Shown here: piece after piece, positions 15,712 to 23,629 of the stretch
Position numbering within the stretch: the stretch's first letter is position 1
Layout of the letters: the number at the start of each line of letters is the position of its first letter
Source: CANHVK01 sp046304235
GTDB taxonomy: Bacteria; Bacteroidota; Bacteroidia; Flavobacteriales_D; Crocinitomicaceae
Assembly: GCA_046304235.1 (NCBI GenBank)
Contig: JBKCEW010000170.1
Coordinates: 1 to 55,164, forward strand
DNA length: 55,164 bases
Direction: 5' to 3'
Notes under the pieces: model-generated
What the model saw: only the letters and a program-made list of their open reading frames with translations
What the model was told of the DNA's origin: nothing
Databases searched by the model: none
Translations under genes and position numbers: made by a program

Positions 15712-16319
15712 TGAAATACGTTGTCGTTGGTATTGGTACTGATGTAGGTAAAACGATTGTCTCATCCATCTTTACAAAAGCTTTAAACGCATGGTATTGG
15801 AAGCCGGTTCAATCTGGTGATTTACATTTTTCAGATACAGATAAAGTCGCTACTTATGTAGGTGATTCGTTCAAGAAAATCCCTGAAAGATGGCGTTTAA
15901 AAACACCTGCTTCGCCACATTATGCAGCAGCATTAGATGAGGTAATGATACAGGAAAAAGATTTCGAAATACCTAATGAATCTCCATTGATTATAGAAGG
16001 AGCTGGAGGTTTAATGGTGCCACTCAACGAGCAAGGTCTTTTATATATAGATTTACTTCAACAATGGAACCTTCCAGTAATTTTAGTTTCAAGACATTAT
16101 CTTGGAAGCATCAACCATACTTTACTTTCAATTGAGGCCTTAAAAAACAGAAATATTCAAATTGAAATGATTGTTTTTAATGGTATTGAAAATAGTGATA
16201 CTGAAAGCATTATAAAAAATAGTCATCCTGAATTAAAATACATTCGAATAAATCAATTGTCTGAGTTAACACCAGAAATGATTGATGTTGAAGCTAAAAG
16301 AATCAAAAAAATACTATGA
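15711..16319 (+). CDS. bioD: Dethiobiotin synthetase
   Basis: BioD makes dethiobiotin from diaminopelargonic acid, CO2 and ATP in biotin synthesis. The 202-aa protein opens with the P-loop GIGTDVGKTIVSS. KPVQSGD and IIEGAGGLMVPLNE are the other family signatures. The length is a little shorter than the usual 220-240 aa. Other bio genes are not in the window. The start overlaps the SUI1-like gene stop by one base, and the stop overlaps the next ORF by four bases (ATGA), so all belong to one operon. Confidence 0.9.
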   Translation: MKYVVVGIGTDVGKTIVSSIFTKALNAWYWKPVQSGDLHFSDTDKVATYVGDSFKKIPERWRLKTPASPHYAAALDEVMIQEKDFEIPNESPLIIEGAGGLMVPLNEQGLLYIDLLQQWNLPVILVSRHYLGSINHTLLSIEALKNRNIQIEMIVFNGIENSDTESIIKNSHPELKYIRINQLSELTPEMIDVEAKRIKKIL

Positions 16320-16567
16320 TTACTTTTCGCCCACTATTAATTGTTTTTTTACCAAGACTTTTTTTCATTTTATTATTATTTTTTTTTGCTAAAAATAAAT
16401 CAGGTGGAGATTTATTTATAAAGGCTATAGGATTATTCTCTCTTCTATTTTATATCTTGCTATGGATATATCTGATTTTATTTAAAATCAATAAAAAAAG
16501 GGATTATTTCATCCCTTTGATTATTATAATTTTAACTGAAATATTTCTTTATTTCTATATTGTATGA
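16316..16567 (+). CDS. Small membrane protein, unknown function
   Basis: This 83-aa protein has three predicted hydrophobic stretches (about 5-24, 35-55 and 63-82), so it is almost all membrane. No known motif is visible. It starts with ATGA overlapping bioD and shares its transcript. A palindrome with a minus-strand T-run (16491-16518), which would terminate the convergent msrBA transcript, lies inside its 3' coding part. The gene ends exactly where the msrBA gene ends on the other strand. Function unknown. Confidence 0.6.
   Translation: MITFRPLLIVFLPRLFFILLLFFFAKNKSGGDLFIKAIGLFSLLFYILLWIYLILFKINKKRDYFIPLIIIILTEIFLYFYIV
16491..16518 (-). terminator. Minus-strand terminator inside the small membrane protein gene
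   Basis: AAAGGGAT (16497-16504) pairs with ATCCCTTT (16511-16518) around a 6-nt loop. Read on the minus strand, the stem is followed by seven T. It lies 50 bp past the msrBA stop and within the plus-strand ORF 16316-16567. Confidence 0.65.
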
Positions 16568-17527
16568 TTAGAACCTTATAACTCTTGAATGACAATAGGG
16601 GATCCCTCCGTTTTTCTGATAATATTGTTGATGATAGGTTTCAGCTGGCCAAAAATGAGTTGCTTCACGTAATTGTGTGGCTACTTTATACCCCTTGTTT
16701 TTTAATTGCTGAATAAGTTTTTCTGTAATTTCTTTCTGTGTATCATTTTTATAAAAAACAACAGATAAATATTGTTCTCCGATATCGTTTCCTTGTCCAT
16801 TTACTTGCGTAGGGTCGTGGATTTCAAAAAACAATTTCGCTAGAGTTTCATAATCTGTTTCATTAGGGTCAAAAGTAACACGCATCGCTTCGATGTGCCC
16901 TGTTGTATGGTTGCACACTTCTCGATAGGTTGGGTTCGACTTATGTCCACCGATGTAACCTACTTCTGTTTTCTTTACACCTTTTGCTTTTTGAAAGTAA
17001 TATTCTACACCCCAAAAACACCCTCCAGCAAAAATGGCTTCTTCGAATTTATCTTTTTCTATTGTTTTTTCTTTGGGGATAAATTCCATCGAGATTGAAT
17101 TTACACAATGTCTGGTGTCTTTATCCGTGAACCCTTCGCCATAAAACACATGTCCAAGGTGTCCGTCACAATTAGCACACAATATTTCAGTTCTTCTTCC
17201 ATCTGCATCTAGTTTTTTAGTAACTCTGCCAGGAATTTCTTGGTCAAAACTTGGCCAACCACATCCAGAATGAAATTTACTATCGGATTTATATAATTCA
17301 CTTCCACATTGTTTACAGACATAAACACCCTCTTTAAACAAATCAGTATATTCTCCCGTAAAAGGCATTTCAGTTCCTTTGTGTATAATTACTCTTTCTT
17401 CTTCTGGTGTTAATTTTTTCATATTACTTTTAATTTTTAATGACGTGCTTTCTTTTTGCTGACTACAACCAATAAAAGGAATAGTATAGCATACCATAAA
17501 CAAAAATAGAATAGTTTTAGTTTTCAT
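16568..17527 (-). CDS. msrBA: Lipoprotein MsrB-MsrA fusion, methionine sulfoxide reductase
   Basis: This 319-aa protein repairs methionine sulfoxide in proteins. The order is MsrB first: residues about 36-152, with Zn-binding CKQC (71, 74) and CANC (117, 120) and catalytic Cys141 in RHCVNS. MsrA follows, residues about 160-319, with catalytic Cys170 in GGCFWG. A signal segment ends in FIGC (Cys21), so it is predicted to be a periplasmic lipoprotein. A periplasmic location would place it with oxidised envelope proteins. Fused MsrBA proteins are common in Bacteroidetes. A minus-strand terminator follows at 16491-16518. Confidence 0.93.
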   Translation of the reverse strand: MKTKTILFLFMVCYTIPFIGCSQQKESTSLKIKSNMKKLTPEEERVIIHKGTEMPFTGEYTDLFKEGVYVCKQCGSELYKSDSKFHSGCGWPSFDQEIPGRVTKKLDADGRRTEILCANCDGHLGHVFYGEGFTDKDTRHCVNSISMEFIPKEKTIEKDKFEEAIFAGGCFWGVEYYFQKAKGVKKTEVGYIGGHKSNPTYREVCNHTTGHIEAMRVTFDPNETDYETLAKLFFEIHDPTQVNGQGNDIGEQYLSVVFYKNDTQKEITEKLIQQLKNKGYKVATQLREATHFWPAETYHQQYYQKNGGIPYCHSRVIRF

Positions 17528-17646
17528 TATGAGAGTTTATATAGTTAACAAATAAAATACCTTTTTGTGATAATTAAACTAAAATAAATCTTTGAATTTA
17601 ACAGAAATTCACTCTTTTTCCCCATATTTGAAAAAGTCCATTTCAA

Positions 17647-20136
17647 ATGAAGGTTTTTATTTCAATTCTTTTTTGGTTCAGTATTTTGTCTGTTAATAGT
17701 CAAATAGAATTAAATTGGAAATTTCTTCATCCAATAAAAAAAGAATGGGTTAATGCTGGTAAATTTGGTTCTGTTCAAGAGGTACTTATAAATATTGGTG
17801 AGTTGCCTGATCCTTTCGTTGGACTGAATGAGTCTAAATTTAATTGGATTGAGAATTATGAATGGGTATTTACATCTACTTTTCAATCAGATTCCATTGA
17901 TTTAAGCAAAAATAACGTGGAGATCCATTTTCCTTGGGTTGATACGTATGCTAAAATATTTTTAAATGATAGTTTAATTTTAGAAACTTCAAATTCTTTT
18001 GTTCCTTATTCAGTTCAAATTAAAGAATTGATAAAAAAAGGAGAAAATGTACTATATGTAGTTTTTACTCCACCTACATTGAAGCATAGCCTTACCGCCA
18101 TTGAAAAAGGGGTTTATTACCCTGCGCCAAATGATGTTGGAAATTTACAAGTAGCTCCTTTAGTTAGAAAACCGCAATATCAGTTTGGTTGGGATTGGAC
18201 AATGAGAATGAATACGATTGGGTTTATGAAACCCGTTTCTATTCATACTTATGATGTTGCTAAAATTAAGTTAGCCCAAATTGAATTAATTGAAATAAAA
18301 AATGACACCGCATTAATGGAGTTGAAAATAAAGGTTTCTACTCCAATTTCTGGAAATTACATAATAGAAAGTAAATATATTGGCAATTTAAATGGAGTTG
18401 AAATACAAGATGGTGCTTTAAGTACTTCATTTGAAATCCCAAATCCTAAGTTTTGGTGGCCAAGAGGTCAAGGAGATCCGAATTTATACGATGATAAAAT
18501 AATGTTGAAAACAATCTATGGAAAAATAATTGATTCTGTAAATGTCCATTTTGGTGTTAGGAAAAGTGAACTTATTCAAGAAAAAGATAGTGTTGGGGAA
18601 ACCTATTATTTTAAAATTAATGATAGACCGATATTTTGTAAAGGAGCGAATCTTATACCTATGGATGTTTTTCCTGCGAGAGTTACTAAAGAAAAAATGG
18701 AGTCGATTGTACAACAAATGGTGCTCTCGAATTTTAATATTGTTCGAATTTGGGGTGGTGGATATTATTTAGAGGATTATTTCTATAATTTATGTGATAA
18801 ATATGGGATTATGGTTTGGCAAGATTTGATGTTTGCTTGCGCTATGTACCCGAGCGATGAATTATTTATCGAAACAATAAAACAAGAAATCGCTTACCAA
18901 ATACCTAGAATTTCTGCACATCCATCGGTTATTCAATTTAATGGAAATAATGAAGTAGATGTTGCATGGAAATATTGGGGATTTCAAGATAAATATAAAA
19001 TCAGTGAGTCAAATCAAGTTCAAATTCAAAAAGATTATAATCGAATTTTTAAACAAGTGATACCTGAATTAATTCATTCTTATACTTCAATCCCCTATAT
19101 ACATACCTCTCCTTTAAGTCATTGGATAAATAAGGAAGATTTCCCAAATGGAACACAACATTATTGGGGTGTTTGGCATGGGAAAGACCCAGTCGAGGAT
19201 TTTGGCAAAAAATCAGGTAGGTTTAATGCGGAATTTGGATTTCAATCTTTTCCAGAGTATAGTACCTTAAAATCGTTTAGTAATTACCAAGATTGGAATT
19301 TAAATTCTCCGGTAATGAAATCACATCAAAAGAGTTATGTAGGAAATGGTATGATTAAAAAACATACAGATATCTTATATGGGAACATTCAAAAGTTTGA
19401 TGATTTTGTCTACTACTCACAACTTACCCAAGCAAAAGCAGTAGGAATAGCCCTAAGTTCTCATCGTTTATTGTCTCCCTATTGCATGGGGTCAATTTAT
19501 TGGCAATTAAATGATTGTTGGCCAGCTCCTACGTGGTCAAGTATTGATTATTATGGGAATTGGAAAGCATTTCAATACAGAGCAAAAGAAGATTTTAAAG
19601 ATATAACAGTTTTAGAGAAAACACAAAAAATTGGTAAAGAAACTTATTTTCTTGTTTCTGATTCTCCAGATACTTTAACAACCGATGTTAAATATGAAGT
19701 ATTTAATTTAGTAGGAAAGAAGATTTCTACTGAAACAAAAAAAATTAAAGTTTACAATGGATTAAAATTACAATTGTTCAAGCAGAATTTAACCCCTATA
19801 TTTTTTAAGTCTAATTATTTGGTGCGATTTGAATGGAAAGATTTGAAGGGACAAATTTGTAATAGAGAATTTGTTCATATTGGAAATAAATCTATTTATA
19901 AAAAATCATTGCGCGCTAATTTTAATGTCGAATTGACTAACATAGATACTATTAATAAAACCGCAATTCTTAAAGTAAAAACTATAACTTTTCTAACTGA
20001 CTTTTGGGTGACATCATCCAAAAAAGGAGTGTTTTTTGAAAATAATTTTGTCTCTTTATTACCAGGAACAAAAGAGTTTTTATTTCATTTTGAAACAATT
20101 CCAACGATGAATGATTTTACATTCAAATGGAGATAA
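17647..20136 (+). CDS. Secreted beta-mannosidase-like glycoside hydrolase (GH2)
   Basis: This 829-aa enzyme follows the GH2 domain order: an N-terminal sugar-binding jelly roll (about 20-200), an Ig-like sandwich (about 205-305), the TIM barrel (about 310-620), then C-terminal sandwiches. The acid/base Glu436 in NGNNE and the nucleophile Glu529 in FNAEFGFQSFP match the mannosidase subgroup. IWGGGYYLEDYFYNLCDKYGIMVWQDLMFACAMYP is also typical. It begins with a signal peptide (about 1-19) and lacks a T9SS tail, so it is probably periplasmic. It probably releases beta-mannosyl residues. It stands alone here, with the sigma factor downstream. Confidence 0.88.
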   Translation: MKVFISILFWFSILSVNSQIELNWKFLHPIKKEWVNAGKFGSVQEVLINIGELPDPFVGLNESKFNWIENYEWVFTSTFQSDSIDLSKNNVEIHFPWVDTYAKIFLNDSLILETSNSFVPYSVQIKELIKKGENVLYVVFTPPTLKHSLTAIEKGVYYPAPNDVGNLQVAPLVRKPQYQFGWDWTMRMNTIGFMKPVSIHTYDVAKIKLAQIELIEIKNDTALMELKIKVSTPISGNYIIESKYIGNLNGVEIQDGALSTSFEIPNPKFWWPRGQGDPNLYDDKIMLKTIYGKIIDSVNVHFGVRKSELIQEKDSVGETYYFKINDRPIFCKGANLIPMDVFPARVTKEKMESIVQQMVLSNFNIVRIWGGGYYLEDYFYNLCDKYGIMVWQDLMFACAMYPSDELFIETIKQEIAYQIPRISAHPSVIQFNGNNEVDVAWKYWGFQDKYKISESNQVQIQKDYNRIFKQVIPELIHSYTSIPYIHTSPLSHWINKEDFPNGTQHYWGVWHGKDPVEDFGKKSGRFNAEFGFQSFPEYSTLKSFSNYQDWNLNSPVMKSHQKSYVGNGMIKKHTDILYGNIQKFDDFVYYSQLTQAKAVGIALSSHRLLSPYCMGSIYWQLNDCWPAPTWSSIDYYGNWKAFQYRAKEDFKDITVLEKTQKIGKETYFLVSDSPDTLTTDVKYEVFNLVGKKISTETKKIKVYNGLKLQLFKQNLTPIFFKSNYLVRFEWKDLKGQICNREFVHIGNKSIYKKSLRANFNVELTNIDTINKTAILKVKTITFLTDFWVTSSKKGVFFENNFVSLLPGTKEFLFHFETIPTMNDFTFKWR

Positions 20137-20201
20137 AAATGGGTTTATAATAATTGAAGTTTTGATGCGTTTACGTTTTATACATTCAAAATTTCAAAAT
20201 C

Positions 20202-20720
20202 ATGGAACTTACATTTTCTCATTTGTCAAACGAACAACGTCTTTTTTTAGAAAGTCAGTATGTAAATTATTATGATAAAATCTGTCTTTTTATTCGTTCA
20301 AAAGGATTAAAAAATGATGATGTAGAGATTATTGCTTCCAATGTTTTTATGAAAGTGATGGAGAATTTAGCATCATTTGAAGATAGAGGAAATTCCTTCG
20401 GATCTTGGATTTTTAAAATAGCTAGTAATGAGGTTTCTCAAACTTATAGGGATTTAAAAAAACAGAGAATAGAGGAGTTAACAGATAAGGAACTGTTACT
20501 AGAAGAAAGTGAATTGATTGTTGATGAATACAATCAAAGTTTGGTGAAAGCATTAAATAGGTTGAGAGATAAACAATTGGTGATTATTAAATTACGTTAT
20601 TTTGAAAAGTTAAGTTTTAAAGAAATAGGTGCTATCTTAAATATTAACGAGTCAAATGCAAAAGTGAAATGTTTTAGAGCGTTGGAAAAATTAAAGTTAA
20701 TTTATAAAACTACTGAATAA
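20202..20720 (+). CDS. RNA polymerase sigma-70 family factor (ECF-like)
   Basis: This 172-aa protein has the two-domain ECF architecture: region 2 (about 15-85) with DVEIIASNVFMKVMENLASFEDRGNSFGSWIFKIASNEV, and region 4 (about 112-170) with RLRDKQLVIIKLRYFEKLSFKEIGAILNINESNAKVKCFRALEKLK, a helix-turn-helix. No anti-sigma gene is adjacent. It starts 65 bp after the beta-mannosidase. Its end overlaps the end of porQ by 11 bp on the opposite strand. In P. gingivalis an ECF factor (SigP) drives T9SS genes; a similar link here is only inference from the neighbour. Confidence 0.88.
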   Translation: MELTFSHLSNEQRLFLESQYVNYYDKICLFIRSKGLKNDDVEIIASNVFMKVMENLASFEDRGNSFGSWIFKIASNEVSQTYRDLKKQRIEELTDKELLLEESELIVDEYNQSLVKALNRLRDKQLVIIKLRYFEKLSFKEIGAILNINESNAKVKCFRALEKLKLIYKTTE

Positions 20721-21759
20721 CTGATTTTTTACGCCATTGATCTAGTGAACTAATAAAACTAATTCCATTTAAATTTCCTGCAGTAGAATATCCAGAAAAT
20801 CCATAATCAATACTAAAACGTTTAAAATATAGACCTACTCCAAAAGAAAAACCTGAAATTCCGGGTTTATTGGTTAGTGCCATTTGATAACGCTTAAAAT
20901 AATCAAAAGCAAATCGTATGTGTATATTTTTTCCAATTAATAATTCGATTTGTGGGGTTATATGCAACGCAGTTTTTTGTATCAAATTTGCTTTTTTAGG
21001 TAAGATACTATCTCCCGTTAAAGGATCGATTGTTCCTTTTGTGTTCGGATCAAAATAAGATAAATCCCATTTGTTAAGATGATGGAACAAGTAGTTAAAT
21101 CTAAAGGGTGCATGTTTTAATTTGTGTGTGTAAGCTAACTGTATTTCTGTAGGTAATTCACCAGTACGATCTTTCGTGAAACCCTTTAGTTGATATCCAG
21201 CATTTTTTAACAATAATGAAAAAGATTGCGTAGTATCTTTTAAAATATAATGTGCACCAAAATCTAAGGAAATACCGATAGAATTAAGAGAACTATATTG
21301 AGAATAAAGTAGGTTTAATTGTGTTCCAAAAGAAAGATGGTTATTAATTTTTTTACCAATTCCAGATGAAAAGATAAAATCGATAGGTGTAAAATCGCCA
21401 ATTTCTTCTCCAAATTCATTCGTCTCAATATTTTTTCCATAATCTACATAACGTAAAGAAAAATTTTGAACACAATTTACTTTTGGTACATTTCTAGTGT
21501 ATACAAGCATACCATTTTGAACACCTCCAGTTTGAAATAATTGGTTGAAAGCGAATTTTTTATTTAATTCTGAATTTAGTAAAGCCGGATTGTTAATACT
21601 TAAATTAGGATCTTTATCTTTTTGAGATATAAAATATCCTCCTAGAGCTAATGAGCGTGCATTATATATTCTGTTCAGGTTATTGAAACTTGTGTTACCT
21701 CCAATTTGTGCAAAGGTTAGTTTGCTAAAAAATATACTAAAGAGTAGGAGGTATTTCAT
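20710..21759 (-). CDS. porQ: Type IX secretion system protein PorQ-like
   Basis: PorQ is an outer-membrane beta-barrel protein of the T9SS attachment complex (with PorU, PorV, PorZ). This 349-aa protein has a signal peptide (about 1-17, FAQ), then IGGNTSFNNLNRIYNARSLALGG, a barrel repetition and the PorQ-typical RYVDYG and PIDFIFSSGIGKKI stretches. I prefer the start at 21759 (MKYLLLFS); a further in-frame ATG at 21798 adds 13 residues. It is convergent with the sigma-factor gene. The YfcE-like phosphoesterase starts upstream in the same direction, 45 bp apart, so one transcript is possible. Confidence 0.82.
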   Translation of the reverse strand: MKYLLLFSIFFSKLTFAQIGGNTSFNNLNRIYNARSLALGGYFISQKDKDPNLSINNPALLNSELNKKFAFNQLFQTGGVQNGMLVYTRNVPKVNCVQNFSLRYVDYGKNIETNEFGEEIGDFTPIDFIFSSGIGKKINNHLSFGTQLNLLYSQYSSLNSIGISLDFGAHYILKDTTQSFSLLLKNAGYQLKGFTKDRTGELPTEIQLAYTHKLKHAPFRFNYLFHHLNKWDLSYFDPNTKGTIDPLTGDSILPKKANLIQKTALHITPQIELLIGKNIHIRFAFDYFKRYQMALTNKPGISGFSFGVGLYFKRFSIDYGFSGYSTAGNLNGISFISSLDQWRKKSVIQ

Positions 21760-21804
21760 TCTATTTTTGATCGCTATTAATTGATTGCTAAAATACAATT
21801 TGGA

Positions 21805-22299
21805 TTATCTATTTCCAAGTTCAATCGCTTCAAGTTGTTGGATTTTTCCATTTTCCAATTCAAATCGCAAAATCGTTTTCACCTTATGAAATCCTTTGTT
21901 TCCGCATGCACCTGGATTCATAAATAAGAAATTAAATTTAGGATCCATCTTTACTAACAATATGTGAGAATGACCACATATAAAAAGTTTTGGAGGAGAT
22001 TTTTTAATTTCTTCTAAAGCAATTTTCGAATAGTTTGTTGGTTTACCGCCTATATGTGTCATCAGTACTTCGACGCCTTCTAGTGTAAAACGAAGTACTT
22101 CTTTAAATTCACTTCTGATCTGAGTATCATCGATGTTCCCGAAAACTGCACGTAATGGTTTGAATTTTTGTAATTCAACGATAACGTTGTGATCACCAAT
22201 ATCACCTGCGTGCCAAATTTCATCGACATCTTTAAAATAATGAAATACTTTTGGATCTAAAAAACTATGTGTATCTGATAGTAATCCAATTTTTTTCAT
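21805..22299 (-). CDS. YfcE-like metallophosphoesterase
   Basis: This 164-aa cytoplasmic enzyme has the calcineurin-like metal motifs: SDTHSF (metal-binding Asp and His near 8-10), HAGDIGD (about 31), GNIDD (about 55), THIGG and CGHSHILL. It belongs to the YfcE/MJ0936 phosphodiesterase group. It hydrolyses phosphodiester bonds in a divalent-metal-dependent way; the natural substrate is unknown. It is probably cotranscribed with porQ downstream. The spacer to meaB on the other strand is 105 bp and likely holds divergent promoters. Confidence 0.88.
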   Translation of the reverse strand: MKKIGLLSDTHSFLDPKVFHYFKDVDEIWHAGDIGDHNVIVELQKFKPLRAVFGNIDDTQIRSEFKEVLRFTLEGVEVLMTHIGGKPTNYSKIALEEIKKSPPKLFICGHSHILLVKMDPKFNFLFMNPGACGNKGFHKVKTILRFELENGKIQQLEAIELGNR

Positions 22300-22404
22300 T
22301 TTTCGAGTTAGTCGTTTTTTAAACGTAAAGATAAAGATTTGTAGAAATAAGCTTTATATTGGTTAAATTTATACAAACAAATTAAATAATATCTCAATTT
22401 AGAA

Positions 22405-23424
22405 ATGTCTCATTTCGATGAAAATAACTGGATATCTAAACGTAAGACTTATAAGAATAAGTTAACGTTACCTTATTTTTTAGAGGGGATTCTTCAAAAA
22501 GATAAAAAAATCCTTTCAGAGGCAATTACATTAATCGAAAGTGAGAGAAAATCAGATAAAGATCTTTCAAATGAATTAATTGATAAGTGTTTAACCTACA
22601 GTGGCAATTCAATGAGAATTGGTATAACTGGAGTACCTGGCGTTGGGAAAAGTACATTTATCGAAGCATTTGGTCTTTATTTAATTTCAAAAGGAAAGAG
22701 AGTAGCCGTTTTGAGTATCGATCCTTCTTCTTCTTCTTCCAAAGGAAGTATTTTGGGAGATAAAACAAGAATGGAAAATTTATCCAAATCTGATTTTGCA
22801 TTTATTAGGCCTACTTCATCTGGTAATCAATTAGGAGGGATTGCTAAACATACAAAAGAAGCAATGATTCTTTGCGAAGCAGCTGGTTTTGATGTTGTTT
22901 TAATAGAAACCGTTGGTGTTGGACAATCTGAAACGATGGTTCATAATATGGTTGATTTTTTCTTGTTATTGATGTTGGCTGGTGCAGGGGATGAGTTACA
23001 AGGTATAAAAAGAGGTATTATAGAATTGGCTGATTCAATTGTAATAACAAAGGCAGATGGGGACAATTTGGTTAACGCGAAAAACGCAGTAAATTCATAT
23101 AAAACAGCGCTGCATTATTTCCCACTAAAAAGTTCTGGTTGGACTCCGAAAGTATATGAGTATAGTTTTCAAAATATTGAAAGCATTGAAAGAATTTACA
23201 AGTTAATTATTTCTTTTTTTAAGGATAAAAATGCAATTCTAGAAAATAGAAAGACACAAGAAAAAAGTTGGATGTTTGAACATTTAAGAAATTTAATGAT
23301 TAATGAAATTGACAAATTAGAAGGAAATAAATTAGATTTAGTGTTAAAAGATTTAGAAAATAATAAAACAAATGCGTTTAATGCTGCGCAATTACTTTAT
23401 AATATATTAAGAAACAATGAATAA
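22405..23424 (+). CDS. meaB: Methylmalonyl-CoA mutase-associated GTPase MeaB
   Basis: MeaB (ArgK family) is a G3E P-loop GTPase that protects and reactivates B12-dependent methylmalonyl-CoA mutase. This 339-aa protein has the Walker A GVPGVGKST (76-84), SIDPSSSSSKGSILGDKTRM (switch region) and ETVGVGQSE, as well as GDELQGIKRGIIELADSIVITKADGDN. Cytoplasmic, normal length. It implies the mutase (mutA/mutB) elsewhere in the genome, for propionate or odd-chain and branched amino-acid metabolism. The downstream S4 gene overlaps by 8 bp. Confidence 0.93.
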   Translation: MSHFDENNWISKRKTYKNKLTLPYFLEGILQKDKKILSEAITLIESERKSDKDLSNELIDKCLTYSGNSMRIGITGVPGVGKSTFIEAFGLYLISKGKRVAVLSIDPSSSSSKGSILGDKTRMENLSKSDFAFIRPTSSGNQLGGIAKHTKEAMILCEAAGFDVVLIETVGVGQSETMVHNMVDFFLLLMLAGAGDELQGIKRGIIELADSIVITKADGDNLVNAKNAVNSYKTALHYFPLKSSGWTPKVYEYSFQNIESIERIYKLIISFFKDKNAILENRKTQEKSWMFEHLRNLMINEIDKLEGNKLDLVLKDLENNKTNAFNAAQLLYNILRNNE

Positions 23425-23629
23425 GATGGATTTTAAAGTTGATGGAGATTATATAGAATTAATTCAATTACTAAAAGCGATTGGATTAGCTCAAACTGGA
23501 GGTCATGCAAAAATGATTGTTGATGAAGAAATGGTAAAACGCAATGGAAGTATTGAAACAAGAAAGCGTGCAAAACTAATTCCAGGTGAAAATATCGAAG
23601 TGTATGACTTAAATATTACCTTGATCTAG
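23417..23629 (+). CDS. S4-domain RNA-binding protein (YbcJ/YaaA-like)
   Basis: This 70-aa protein is a single S4-like RNA-binding domain: IELIQLLKAIGLAQTGGHAKMIVDEEMVKRNGSIETRKRAKLIPGENIEV. The pattern of a helix pair followed by V-N-G and RKRxKL is typical of the YbcJ-type group. It probably binds structured RNA; the target is unknown. The start overlaps meaB by 8 bp. The stop overlaps the end of the opposite gliding-type gene by 4 bp. Confidence 0.82.
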   Translation: MNKMDFKVDGDYIELIQLLKAIGLAQTGGHAKMIVDEEMVKRNGSIETRKRAKLIPGENIEVYDLNITLI

